Notes: generated by a model not told the origin, from the sequence alone. A stretch of 64,000 bases of DNA from Flavobacterium sp. LHD-80 (GCF_030929605.1 NZ_JAVFVS010000001.1:62001-126000); one strand, 5' to 3'. Numbered from the stretch's first letter, positions 51,987 to 62,789 are shown. Translations and numbers: made by a program.

Positions 51987-52040
51987 TTTTCCATTAAACC
52001 TATTGGCTAAATCCGTTGTAGTAGCTGTTAGTGGCTGGCC
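51987..52040 (-). repeat. Cassette-like repeat after the DUF2971 gene (half copy)
   Basis: On - it begins GGCCAGCCACTAACAGCTAC and continues ACAACGGATTTAGCC. It begins within a few bases of the stop of the DUF2971 gene. The same words (CCACTAAC, AGC..., CGGATTT, CATTAA) recur in both arms of the larger palindrome at 53500-53663. Only one arm is present here. Confidence 0.7.
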
Positions 52041-52042
52041 GG

Positions 52043-53455
52043 TTATCTATAATTCTTAATCCTAGATATATTTACTTTTACATTACCCATTTTCTTCTCA
52101 TTAAGTAATTGAATAAATTGAGTTTGATTAATAACTATTTCAGGACATTTAGGACCAAGTATAATTTCAGTTAATTCTAAGGGTAAAGCTTTATCATTTA
52201 GGTTTATTATCATAAATGGATTTAAAATCTTGTGCGAAGTTGTTAAACACCATTTCTTATCTAACGAATGTGGACTAAAACCATTGAAAGACTTGCCCTT
52301 AATGTTGTTTTGATCATTCTGAATCAATAATAATCTTACTTCTTTTTCTGGTGCATATTCAAATGATTTAAAAAAGTGTTTCCATATTGACAACGTGCGA
52401 AATTGAAAAGAATCTTTGATGTTAACTTTTACGAAATCAATTATTTGTGTAATTAATTCTAATTCGGGATGATAATTTTCTCTATTTATCTCAACTCCAT
52501 AATTTATTTTTCGAATTTGTAAACCAGGAATGTCTTTTTGTGTCTTAAGTCTAAATACTAAACATCCGCCTTTACAATCATCACCATATAATCTCCATTG
52601 CATTAAATCATCATTCAAAGTTGAGCTACAAAGTATAAATCGTTTGTTTAATCGATCAACATCTTTAGACGTTTTAAATGGAACAAAATTTCGATCAAGG
52701 TAAGTTTCAACATAACCAACTTCTGATATGTCATTCATTCCGGCTATTCCATTCAACCGCAGACTTTCTTTATCAATAGTTGAAAATACAGTGTCTAGAT
52801 TGGTATATCTGTAGATAAACTCATTTTGATTTACTTCATCAATTAAGATTTTGAAGAATTTGTTCTCTAAATTTTCTAATTGTCTTATATCTTCCGATAT
52901 ATGATAAAATTGTCCATTTTTATCGTATCGTAAGTTTTTATAAATGTTTTCTTTGGTAAAAAGCTGAAGAATGATTTCTTTTTTGGAGCTTAATGTGTGA
53001 TAATTATTATGCGAAGTGAAAAAAGTAGAAACTACGTTTTCAATTCCTTTGGCTATTTCATTTTTTACCTTTTCGATTTCTTCTTCGCTTGGAATCTCTA
53101 AAAGGAAAAATAATAATTCTTTTGCATTTTGAAAATCCTTTGTTTGATTAGAAAATCTATTCAAAACTTTATGGATTTTCCCATTTGATAAGATTAGAAA
53201 CTTAAAACTAACTTCGGCAGGTACAAATGCCTCAAAGATATCTTGTAAATTAATTTCCTCGCCTCTCGGTTTGAATTCAAAAATTGCCAAACTCTCGTTT
53301 TCTCGAAGTAATATTGCATCAAGCATTTTAAATTTTCCTTCGAAGTGTGTATAAGTTTGAAGAACAAGTTTTAAATCTTTTCTATCATCCACTAATCTTG
53401 AAAAAAGCTCAATAAATTCTTGTATTCTTTCGTAATTTTCAGAATAATTTTCCAT
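52043..53455 (-). CDS. DUF2971 protein with PD-(D/E)xK-like N-terminus
   Basis: 470 aa. C-terminal DUF2971 domain (about 205-430): FIYRYTNLDTVFSTIDKESLRLNGIAGMND, FILCSSTLNDDLMQWRLYGDDCKGGCLVF, FEYAPEKEVRLLL. The N-terminal part (about 1-150) has LDAILLRENESLAIFEFKPRG, in which D46, E60 and K62 fit the D...ExK nuclease or nuclease-like motif. DUF2971 proteins are often in variable regions and some are suspected in defence. The gene is flanked by related repeats and has no clear promoter, like a captured cassette. Nuclease activity is a guess. Confidence 0.7.
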   Translation of the reverse strand: MENYSENYERIQEFIELFSRLVDDRKDLKLVLQTYTHFEGKFKMLDAILLRENESLAIFEFKPRGEEINLQDIFEAFVPAEVSFKFLILSNGKIHKVLNRFSNQTKDFQNAKELLFFLLEIPSEEEIEKVKNEIAKGIENVVSTFFTSHNNYHTLSSKKEIILQLFTKENIYKNLRYDKNGQFYHISEDIRQLENLENKFFKILIDEVNQNEFIYRYTNLDTVFSTIDKESLRLNGIAGMNDISEVGYVETYLDRNFVPFKTSKDVDRLNKRFILCSSTLNDDLMQWRLYGDDCKGGCLVFRLKTQKDIPGLQIRKINYGVEINRENYHPELELITQIIDFVKVNIKDSFQFRTLSIWKHFFKSFEYAPEKEVRLLLIQNDQNNIKGKSFNGFSPHSLDKKWCLTTSHKILNPFMIINLNDKALPLELTEIILGPKCPEIVINQTQFIQLLNEKKMGNVKVNISRIKNYR

Positions 53456-53499
53456 AGTCTTTCTCGAGGATTATTAATTGTAGTTTCGGTTTTAGGCTT

Positions 53500-53663
53500 G
53501 CCACTAACGTCCCACTATTACAGCGGATTTGGGACTAAATTAAGTCTATTCTTCGGATTTGCCACCCGAGCGAGATAGCGAACGGACGGTGTAAATCATT
53601 TAAATACAAAGCTACCTTTCCATTAAGCCTATTACTCAAATCCATTGTACTAGCTGTAAACGG
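53500..53663. repeat. Long palindromic cassette-like repeat (full copy)
   Basis: Left arm 53500-53545 (GCCACTAACGTCCCACTATT, then ACAGCGGATTTGGG) is the inverse of right arm 53617-53663 (CCATTAAGCCTATTACTCAA, then ATCCATTGTACTAGCTG). The middle contains GCCACCCGAGCGAGATAGCG. It starts seven bases beyond the stop of the 290-aa gene (- strand). Overall form is like an attC site, but the exact integron core GTTRRRY is not matched. Confidence 0.7.
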
Positions 53664-53669
53664 TATTTA

Positions 53670-54542
53670 TTATTTACTTGTTTTCACGCACTTTACAAAG
53701 AGTCTGAACTTGTCAGCATCACTTGGGACTACACTTCCGTCATAAATATATAGTCTAATTTTTTTAATTTTCTTTGTCGTGAATGTTATCAAATCCGTAG
53801 CATTAAGCGATATGAATGCAGAATACATATATCCGTTACTAGTGGCTTCAACATTGATTTCGGTTTGTTGTTTATTCCATTTTGTTCCGTCTTCAAATAG
53901 TACAATTACTCCTTTCTCATTTACATTTAAAGTACTTCCAGAAGTTCTTAAGCTTAAATAGTATAATGGTGGTTTTCCTTTTTTTAAATATTTATAAATC
54001 ATAATTGGTGATAAATTTCCACTTATCATTAAGGGAGAAGATATTTTTATTTCACCTGTAAAGTCGTCAACCGCTCTTTCAAGTTTAGTGCAAAAAACAT
54101 GTTCGTCATATGTTATTTTACTCGTATTGAAACAAAAATCATATTCAGAATCTATATCGTATTTATAATAAATTAATTGTTTTGAAATAGAATCTTTTAA
54201 GATAAAAATAGGCTCTTTAGATGAGGAATTTTCCAACGTATTACCATTTGCGTCTATTATGTTTTCAACGATAAATACACGATTTAGTAAAGAATCTTTT
54301 GCTGTATTAAAATAATATTCTTTTGTAGGATAAATAACATTGTTATCATAAGATGATTGGCAATACTTCAAATCTGAATAAAATGCATAACTAAATCCAT
54401 CAACTGATGCATCTTCTTTAAGTTTAAAAAAAGCTCCTTTATATAGTAAAAAATCTTTTCCTAAATAATTATCCTCAAACTTTTGTGCGTTTGAAGTTAA
54501 ACAAATTAGGATTAGTATTAAAAGCAAAAAAAAATGTTTCAT
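53670..54542 (-). CDS. Exported protein of unknown function in cassette-like position
   Basis: 290 aa with signal peptide ending LTSNAQ. The mature chain is strand-rich and polar, with YLGKDFLLYKGAFFKLKED, a run of aromatic residues, and the late VVPSDADKFRLFVKCVKTSK. No known domain is seen. It is probably periplasmic. The stop lies seven bases ahead of a long palindrome, and the downstream DUF2971 gene has the same kind of repeat after its own stop, so both may be mobile cassettes. No promoter is clear. Confidence 0.6.
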   Translation of the reverse strand: MKHFFLLLILILICLTSNAQKFEDNYLGKDFLLYKGAFFKLKEDASVDGFSYAFYSDLKYCQSSYDNNVIYPTKEYYFNTAKDSLLNRVFIVENIIDANGNTLENSSSKEPIFILKDSISKQLIYYKYDIDSEYDFCFNTSKITYDEHVFCTKLERAVDDFTGEIKISSPLMISGNLSPIMIYKYLKKGKPPLYYLSLRTSGSTLNVNEKGVIVLFEDGTKWNKQQTEINVEATSNGYMYSAFISLNATDLITFTTKKIKKIRLYIYDGSVVPSDADKFRLFVKCVKTSK

Positions 54543-54728
54543 TTAGTTTTAGTTTTTTTGGATAATTGCCGCCAAGTAATATATGTATAAAAAATCAAAC
54601 AAAGTCACTCAATTTTGGACGATTATGTATGATAAACGTCTTAATTATACAATTCAAAGAGCTAAAGTAAGAAAAAGATTTCAATTTTAAAGGCACGAGT
54701 TTGAAATCACCATACTCAAAAAGAAAAA

Positions 54729-55391
54729 TTAATCAAAACATTCCATCATCAAAAGATCGCCTTCACGATGCGTAATAGTCACAAGTCCGTCTTGTTCAAC
54801 CGAATTGCTGCTTCCGGTTCTATAACCCATTGTGAGCGTGTCGTTTTGCAATTCGTATTTTAGATTGGTAGAATAAATTCCATTCACGACGCCAATTGGA
54901 ATAAGAGAAATTGGTGTTTTGGCAGTGTACCATTTTTCGAATTTTGCTGGAAGCAAGAAGATTTTTGAGTGATCGTCAAGAATTACAATTTTAAGTAAAT
55001 TGCGATATCGAACAATGTTAGTAAGATTTGTAATCGTGTGATCAGCACGTCTTCCGGTTGCCCAAACAACGTTTACAGCCGGAATTTTTCTTTCGATTAA
55101 ATAATCAAATGCTTTTTCTAAATCGGTTTTATTTTGGTCTGGCGTGTGAACAATCTCTATTGGATATTGCGACGTTTTATAGATTTCTGGATCGAAACCA
55201 CGGTCAAAATCGCCCAAAAGCACATCGACTTTTATGCCTAATTCAATAACGCGTTCAATTGCAGAATCGAGAACAACCACAAGAGGCGACCATTCTAAAA
55301 GTTGTCCCAATAGTTCACTGCTACAGGCGGCTCCGTTAGCAATAATTAAAGCAGGTTCCTGATCGTCGCGAACTATATGGTGTGATGACAT
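54729..55391 (-). CDS. thiN: Thiamine pyrophosphokinase
   Basis: 220 aa. Family motifs: ALIIANGAACSSE, LLGDFDRGFDP (60-64 GDFDR), TPDQNKTDLEKAFDYL, VVWATGRRADHTITNL, and a C-terminal domain with ISLIPIGVVNGIYSTNLKYEL. It transfers a pyrophosphate from ATP to thiamine. A TATATTTG box lies 23 bases before the start. Immediately further upstream is a tandem heptamer (TAGATTT) that overlaps the -33 zone. Confidence 0.92.
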   Translation of the reverse strand: MSSHHIVRDDQEPALIIANGAACSSELLGQLLEWSPLVVVLDSAIERVIELGIKVDVLLGDFDRGFDPEIYKTSQYPIEIVHTPDQNKTDLEKAFDYLIERKIPAVNVVWATGRRADHTITNLTNIVRYRNLLKIVILDDHSKIFLLPAKFEKWYTAKTPISLIPIGVVNGIYSTNLKYELQNDTLTMGYRTGSSNSVEQDGLVTITHREGDLLMMECFD

Positions 55392-55413
55392 GTGTGTTTT
55401 TTTGAATGTGAAG

Positions 55414-55421
55414 CAAATATA
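55414..55421 (-). promoter_or_regulatory. -7 box of thiN
   Basis: TATATTTG on the - strand matches TAnnTTTG, 23 bases before ATG 55391. The -33 zone falls within a heptamer tandem and has no TTG. Confidence 0.5.
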
Positions 55422-55429
55422 CGGCTAGT

Positions 55430-55462
55430 ATTTTAGATTTTAGATTTTAGATTTTAGATTTT
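55430..55462. repeat. Heptamer tandem repeat upstream of thiN
   Basis: Four or more copies of TTTTAGA (ATTTTAGATTTTAGATTTTA on +). It lies where the -33 element of thiN would be, so a change in copy number could affect promoter strength. Confidence 0.7.
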
Positions 55463-55478
55463 TTCCACTTAGAAATAA

Positions 55479-55925
55479 TCAAAAATCAAGAAGCCTTCTA
55501 TGATAATTGATTTGCCCTAAATGGTAAGCCAAATGTGTTGAAAGGTGAACGAGAAAGAACCCCGTTGTCATTTCTTTTTCAAAGACAATTTGCGGGTAAA
55601 TGGCTTGTAAATCAGTTTCAGTCAAAGAATCAAGCGCATTATTGACAACAAAAAGAGCCTCTTCAATTTTACTTATTAATTCTGTTTTTGGAATATCTTT
55701 TAAAGAAAATTCCAAAGGACGATTTCTGATGTAACCCGTTTTTCCAATTTCTGCACCAATGTAAGTGTTTAAGTTTCCAATTAAATGCAGACAAAGATTT
55801 CCTGCTGAATTTGAAACGTTCTTATCAATTTCCCAAATCTTGCTTTCATCTTGGTAGGATTCGATTTCGAATTTTAGTTTGTTTAAGTCTCGTTCAAATA
55901 ACGATTTAAGAGTTTCTATCAGCAT
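55479..55925 (-). CDS. DinB-like protein
   Basis: 148 aa, helical. H47 in LCLHLIGNLNTYIG and the late HLSTHLAYHLGQINYHRRL fit the H / HxxxH pattern of DinB and DUF1572 proteins. It may bind a metal; the reaction is unknown. It shows the same general layout as the DinB-like proteins at 20427 and 22793. The GyrI-like gene upstream ends 38 bases before its start, so both may be one transcript. Confidence 0.8.
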   Translation of the reverse strand: MLIETLKSLFERDLNKLKFEIESYQDESKIWEIDKNVSNSAGNLCLHLIGNLNTYIGAEIGKTGYIRNRPLEFSLKDIPKTELISKIEEALFVVNNALDSLTETDLQAIYPQIVFEKEMTTGFFLVHLSTHLAYHLGQINYHRRLLDF

Positions 55926-55963
55926 AGTGTAACTATTAATTTGAATAATGAAATCAAGAAAAA

Positions 55964-56446
55964 CTAATCTCTATTTTTTATAGGAATCCAAATTGCTTCT
56001 TCAGAATCTGGATCGTCTTTTTTATATTTCTCGTCCATAATAGCAAAATGCGGTCTGTCGTCTACTGTGTATTCAGATTTTGGAAGCCATTCTGCAAAAA
56101 TCGCGTGATAGGTTTTGTGCGCATCGCTGGCTGGACCTTTATGAATAAAAACGGCATAAATTCCAGTTGGAATTATCAGTGTTTCCATTTCAGCCGGTAT
56201 AACTGGAAAGTTTCTAACTTCAACAGCTGCCCATTTTTGGAACGTTTTGCTGGCATCAAAATTGTCAAAATAGCCAATTGGAAAAACTTCAAGTGAATAT
56301 AAATTTGAATCAACTGTATTTTTGATTTCCTTTCTCCTTGGCATAAAACCGCTCCATAATTGAAAAGTATGATTCTCTATAAACGACATTACAATATGTT
56401 TGCCGACTAATTTTTTTTCGGTTAAAATTTTAATTTGGGCTTCCAT
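55964..56446 (-). CDS. GyrI-like small-molecule-binding protein
   Basis: 160 aa, one GyrI/AraC effector-binding type domain: IKILTEKKLVGKHIVMSF, LYSLEVFPIGYFDNFD, IPTGIYAVFIHKGPASDAHKTYHAIFAEWLPKSEYTVDDRPHFAIM, and the final EEAIWIPIK. Such domains bind small or hydrophobic ligands and the Glu near the end (EEAIWIP) is typical of the family. No HTH is attached, so it does not bind DNA by itself. It follows a TonB receptor/DUF4249 pair by 10 bases and so may belong to that transcript. Confidence 0.85.
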   Translation of the reverse strand: MEAQIKILTEKKLVGKHIVMSFIENHTFQLWSGFMPRRKEIKNTVDSNLYSLEVFPIGYFDNFDASKTFQKWAAVEVRNFPVIPAEMETLIIPTGIYAVFIHKGPASDAHKTYHAIFAEWLPKSEYTVDDRPHFAIMDEKYKKDDPDSEEAIWIPIKNRD

Positions 56447-56456
56447 TTTAGTAGGT

Positions 56457-57278
56457 TTATTTTATAGTGTATTTTTTTAAATCCGTTTCACTTAGCGAAA
56501 AATAACCAAGCGGATAATTTTCTTTATTAGTCGTATTAATGATATTTCCTTTTACCGTTGCCGGAGGCGATTGAAATGGCCCGCCAACGTTAGTGCCGGC
56601 AATACTTACCAAAATACTCATATAATTGTAATATTGCTTTGAAATTCCGAAATGGGTAATTTCAATTTCGTCTCCCGATTTTAATTCGTCATCATCAGAA
56701 AGGCTGAAAAATTCATTTCCTTGATAGAATTTATCATCGTCAACATAATAGTTGGATTTAATTTTATTTGAATATACATATTTGTATAAATAGAAATTAT
56801 CAGCATCTCCTGGATCATTATAATAAGCTCTTATTTCAATATCTTTTCCTGTAAATCCGCCTTCGTTATTTTGTTCAATATGTGTTATCGGCGCAACAGA
56901 TTTCATGGTTTCGACAGCGGTATAAGTTTGTCCGTTAGTTTTTACAGTCAAAGTATATTCTGTATTTAAAGCTGGTTTGAAGTTATTGCAGACATAACGG
57001 CCCGTTTTAGGAATTTCTATAAAATTAAATTGTTCGTTGGCACTATTTTTTATGAAAATCTGAGCGCCAGAAACGGTCGGAATTACGTTTTCAAAATAAC
57101 CTGTTGTTGTAGTTAATTTAATAGTTTGCTGTCTTCCTGTAGTGCCTTTTTGCCAGTTTATTGCGGCTTCAATAACTAGTTTTGGTGGCGCTGTATCTAA
57201 ATCAACGTCAACAACTTCTTCACAGCTCGTAAAGAAAATAGATATAAAAATTACAATTAATAAAGCTGTTTTTTTCAT
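56457..57278 (-). CDS. DUF4249 domain lipoprotein
   Basis: 273 aa. Lipobox FTSC puts the lipid-linked Cys at residue 19, followed by EEVVDVDLDTAPPKLVIEAAINW. The body is DUF4249, a strand-rich periplasmic or surface domain that is nearly always next to a TonB-dependent receptor in Bacteroidota, as here (28-base gap after the receptor). It probably acts as the substrate-binding partner of that receptor. The cargo is unknown. Confidence 0.9.
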   Translation of the reverse strand: MKKTALLIVIFISIFFTSCEEVVDVDLDTAPPKLVIEAAINWQKGTTGRQQTIKLTTTTGYFENVIPTVSGAQIFIKNSANEQFNFIEIPKTGRYVCNNFKPALNTEYTLTVKTNGQTYTAVETMKSVAPITHIEQNNEGGFTGKDIEIRAYYNDPGDADNFYLYKYVYSNKIKSNYYVDDDKFYQGNEFFSLSDDDELKSGDEIEITHFGISKQYYNYMSILVSIAGTNVGGPFQSPPATVKGNIINTTNKENYPLGYFSLSETDLKKYTIK

Positions 57279-57306
57279 AATATGCTTTTTAAATAAAAAG
57301 GTATAT

Positions 57307-59691
57307 TTAAAATTTAAAATTGTAACTCACCGCAGGAACAATTCCAAAAATGGATGTTTTCACCGCTTCATTTTCGCCAGTATCCACATTTTGGCGGAAA
57401 TTTATGGAAGCAGCATTCTTGCGATTATACAAATTATAGATACTAAAAACCCATTCTCCTTTCCAGTTTCGGTCTTTGTTTTTTCTAGGAGTTAAAGTTG
57501 CCGAAACATCTAAATGATGGTAAGCGGGTAATCGGTTTACGTTACGTAAGCCATAACTCGGAACTGTGATTCCTAAATATTCATATTGACCGTTCGGGTA
57601 AGTTACTGGCTGTCCGGACTGTAAAGCAAAGTTAGCACCAAAAGACCATTTTTCGTTCAAATTATAAGCAGAAGTTACAGCTAAATTGTGTGTTTTATCG
57701 TAAGCCGAATTGTACCATTGTCCATTATTGATTCCGGTTTCCTCTGGAGTTCTACCCGGAGTCTGCTGTTCTGATTTTGATAAAGTGTAAGAAATCCACC
57801 CGTTGAACTTGCCTTCGTTTTTCTTTACCATAATTTCTAAGCCATAAGCGCGCATTTGGCCATTTAGAATGACTTGTTCAATGGCATTATTTGCAATTAA
57901 ATCGGCTCCATCAATATAATCGAGTCTATTTTGAATTTCTTTATAATAGGTTTCAACTTCCAATGAATATGCGCCGTTTTTGATATTTCTGAAATAACCC
58001 AAAGCCACTTGATCAGCAATTTGCGGTTTAATATAATTGTCACTTGGCATCCAAACATCCAGCGGAGTAGGTGATGAGGTATTTGAAATCAGTTGAAGAT
58101 ATTGTGCCATTCGGTTATAACTTGCTTTGATTGCTTGTTCATCATTTAGCTGATAGGAAATAGAAAATCGAGGTTCTAAATTGTTATAACTTTTAATTGA
58201 TTTGTTTTTGCCGAAATATTCTGTACCAATGGGCGTTGCTTTTTCATAAATCTGCATATCGGTATCGAATATAACAGGATTGTTATTTTCGTAAAGATTT
58301 ACCGAAGAAGGACCTAAACGATAAAACAAACTGTATCGCAATCCATAAGCAATCGTAATTTTTTTCGAAAGCTGATTTTCGGCATCAATATAAATGGATG
58401 GCTCAAAAGCATATTTCTTGTCCAATTGATCCGGATTAATTCCAGAATCTGGACCGCTTGGCTTAATAGTTCCGGGATTGAATTTGTAATAAATCCCGTT
58501 TAAGCCGTAGCTTAATTTGAATTTATCTGAAATATAATGTTTGAAATCGTATTTGATATTATAATTTTGAATGCCTGAATCCCATTTAAAGCCAACAAAA
58601 TCAAGATCTAAACCGTAGTAATAATCACTATAAATCAGAGATAGATTTGAGAATAATTTGTCTGAGTATAAATGATTCCAACGAAGATTTAAGGTTGAAT
58701 TTCCGTAAATATTTGTGAAGCTTTTATTTAAGCTGAAAACATCTCTTCCAAAATAACCTGACAAATACAAACTGTTATTGTCGTTTAATTTGTAACTCAA
58801 TTTTGTATTCAGATCATAAAAATAGGCGGCATTATCTTTTTGATCTTCCGATAATTTTAAAAATAAATGAGCATACGAAGCTCTTCCTCCAATTAAAAAA
58901 GAACCTTTGTCTTTTACCAAAGGGCCTTCTGCTAAAAGTCGGCTTGAAATTAATCCGATTCCTCCATTCACATGGAATTCTTTACTGTTCCCGTCTTTCT
59001 GGTAAATATCCAATACAGAAGAAGCTCGTCCGCCAAAACGCGCCGGGATTCCTCCTTTATATAACTTCAAATCTTTAATCGCATCGGGATTAAAAACGGA
59101 GAAAAAACCAAAAACGTGAGAAGAGTTAAAAATCGTTGCTTCGTCTAATAAAATTAAATTCTGATCAGCGCCACCGCCTCGAACATTAAATCCTGATGCG
59201 CCTTCGCCTGCATTTGTAACGCCTGGAAGTAATAAAATAGATTTCAAAACATCAACTTCTCCTAAAACTACTGGCATTTTTTTTATGGTGGCAATAGAGA
59301 GCTTGTTGGCGCTCATTTCTGGAGATTTAATATTGATTTTGCCTTTGTTATCTTTAATGACAACTTCTTGAAGTTCTTGACCTGCTCCTTCGCTAAGGCT
59401 TAAATTCAGTTTGGTATTTTGGTTTAATATGACAGTTTGCTGGAGTGTTTGATAGCCAACATAACTAATTTCAACTTGGTGTTCGCCTTTCGGAATTGTC
59501 AGCGAATAAAAACCGTATTCGTTTGTTGTAGTTCCAATTTTTAAAGATGGAATATAGATATTGACAGCAATTAAGGTTTCATTGCTTTTATTGTCCTTTA
59601 TCGTACCACTCAGAGTGAATTTTTCTTGAGAAAATGAAGTAAACGCCGTTAAAATTAAAATAATAAGGATGCAAAACTTTCTGATAATCAT
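57307..59691 (-). CDS. TonB-dependent receptor with carboxypeptidase-like domain
   Basis: 794 aa. Signal peptide ends FTSFSQ. A CarboxypepD_reg-like domain (about 25-100) with LSGTIKDNKSNETLIAVNIYIP, a plug with MPVVLGEVDVLKSILLLPGVTNAGEGASGFNVRGGGADQNLILLDEAT, then a barrel with the final VSYNFKF ending in Phe. It pairs with the downstream DUF4249 lipoprotein. It differs from the SusC-like receptor at 39304 in size and in lacking SusD. The cargo could be a metal chelate, a peptide or another compound; nothing in the neighbourhood decides this. Confidence 0.93.
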   Translation of the reverse strand: MIIRKFCILIILILTAFTSFSQEKFTLSGTIKDNKSNETLIAVNIYIPSLKIGTTTNEYGFYSLTIPKGEHQVEISYVGYQTLQQTVILNQNTKLNLSLSEGAGQELQEVVIKDNKGKINIKSPEMSANKLSIATIKKMPVVLGEVDVLKSILLLPGVTNAGEGASGFNVRGGGADQNLILLDEATIFNSSHVFGFFSVFNPDAIKDLKLYKGGIPARFGGRASSVLDIYQKDGNSKEFHVNGGIGLISSRLLAEGPLVKDKGSFLIGGRASYAHLFLKLSEDQKDNAAYFYDLNTKLSYKLNDNNSLYLSGYFGRDVFSLNKSFTNIYGNSTLNLRWNHLYSDKLFSNLSLIYSDYYYGLDLDFVGFKWDSGIQNYNIKYDFKHYISDKFKLSYGLNGIYYKFNPGTIKPSGPDSGINPDQLDKKYAFEPSIYIDAENQLSKKITIAYGLRYSLFYRLGPSSVNLYENNNPVIFDTDMQIYEKATPIGTEYFGKNKSIKSYNNLEPRFSISYQLNDEQAIKASYNRMAQYLQLISNTSSPTPLDVWMPSDNYIKPQIADQVALGYFRNIKNGAYSLEVETYYKEIQNRLDYIDGADLIANNAIEQVILNGQMRAYGLEIMVKKNEGKFNGWISYTLSKSEQQTPGRTPEETGINNGQWYNSAYDKTHNLAVTSAYNLNEKWSFGANFALQSGQPVTYPNGQYEYLGITVPSYGLRNVNRLPAYHHLDVSATLTPRKNKDRNWKGEWVFSIYNLYNRKNAASINFRQNVDTGENEAVKTSIFGIVPAVSYNFKF

Positions 59692-59777
59692 CTTTTTGAT
59701 TTTGGTTTACATAGTTAAGAATTCTTACTAATATATTAATACAAAAACGGTGTTAAACATTAGTTAAGATAAGAAAA

Positions 59778-59806
59778 AAAGACAACCGTTGAGGGTTGTC
59801 TTTTTT
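59778..59806. terminator. Terminator of icd
   Basis: Stem GACAACC / GGTTGTC with a short loop, A-run on one side and T-run on the other. It lies about 40 bases past the icd stop on the - strand. Confidence 0.9.
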
Positions 59807-59843
59807 ATTTATCTGTATTAGCACATTTAGTTATGCTCTGGTA

Positions 59844-62083
<2,240 letters not shown>

Positions 62084-62143
62084 ATAAGCGTGTCGTCAAA
62101 GGATGACGATATGAAAAGTATAGTCGGCTCAAAACGAGCGGAG

Positions 62144-62151
62144 CAAATATA
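62144..62151 (-). promoter_or_regulatory. -7 box of icd
   Basis: TATATTTG on the - strand matches TAnnTTTG. The leader would be about 70 bases and includes a small hairpin CGTCA / TGACG at 62094-62108. Confidence 0.55.
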
Positions 62152-62296
62152 ATAAAAACAGTCCGAAATCGGTGTAGTTTTGTTTAGAAATGGAGGATTT
62201 AACAGATTGTTATTTCATTCTCTTTAAATTGTCAAATCAATGGTTTTGATATTAAAAAATTACGGTTTTGATATTGGCCGAAATAAAGGCATAAAA

Positions 62297-62328
62297 AAAA
62301 CTCGTTTCAAATGATATGAAACGAGTTT
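62297..62328. terminator. Terminator of rplS
   Basis: Stem AAACTCGTTTCA / TGAAACGAGTTT with A-run and T-run flanks, about 24 bases past the rplS stop (- strand). Confidence 0.92.
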
Positions 62329-62350
62329 TTTATAACAAAGTGATAAATGA

Positions 62351-62701
62351 TTATCTTCTTTTATCTTTAATCTTAGCTTTTTTACCAGTAAGTTCTCTGA
62401 AGTAGAAAATTCTAGCTCTACGAACTGCACCTTTTTTGTTGATTTCGATTTTTTGTAAAGCTGGTAAGTTTACTGGGAAGATACGCTCAACTCCAATAGC
62501 TCCAGACATTTTACGAATCGTGAAAGTTTCTGTGTTTCCAGAACCTCTTCTTTGAATAACAACTCCTTTAAAAAACTGAGTTCTTGTTTTTTCACCCTCT
62601 TTAATTTCGTAGAAAACTGTGATAGTATCTCCAGCTCCAAACTCAGGGAAATCTTTTTTAGCAACGAATTCGTTTTGAACGAATTTTAATAAATCTGCCA
62701 T
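62351..62701 (-). CDS. rplS: 50S ribosomal protein L19
   Basis: 116 aa, full length. Recognisable L19 blocks are FVQNEFVAKKDFPEFGAGDTI, FFKGVVIQRRGSGNTETFTIRKMSGAIGVERIFPVNLP, IEINKKGAVRRARIFYFRELTGKKAKIKDKRR. It sits at the 30S-50S interface. trmD lies upstream on the same strand, 239 bases away, but rplS has its own -7 box and a structured leader and its own terminator. In many bacteria trmD and rplS are neighbours. Confidence 0.97.
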   Translation of the reverse strand: MADLLKFVQNEFVAKKDFPEFGAGDTITVFYEIKEGEKTRTQFFKGVVIQRRGSGNTETFTIRKMSGAIGVERIFPVNLPALQKIEINKKGAVRRARIFYFRELTGKKAKIKDKRR

Positions 62702-62728
62702 GATAATTTTATTATTATAGTTTTATAT

Positions 62729-62782
62729 AGAGTAACATTCACGGATCTCGCCAGAGGTTAGTCTAATTCGGGTGCAAATGTA
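62729..62782 (-). promoter_or_regulatory. rplS promoter and structured leader
   Basis: -7 box TACATTTG at 62775-62782 (- strand) matches TAnnTTTG. The leader then has AGACTAAC ... GTTACTCT (62729-62764), a stem with one C-C mismatch, enclosing CTCTGGCGAG. This could be an autoregulatory L19 leader; compare with the flavobacterial L19 leader model in Rfam. Confidence 0.5.
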
Positions 62783-62789
62783 GAAAATA

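Noticed and set aside
53500..53663. Canonical integron attC site
   Set aside because: The GTTRRRY and RYYYAAC cores do not match exactly and there is no integron integrase in the window; only a cassette-like pattern is claimed.
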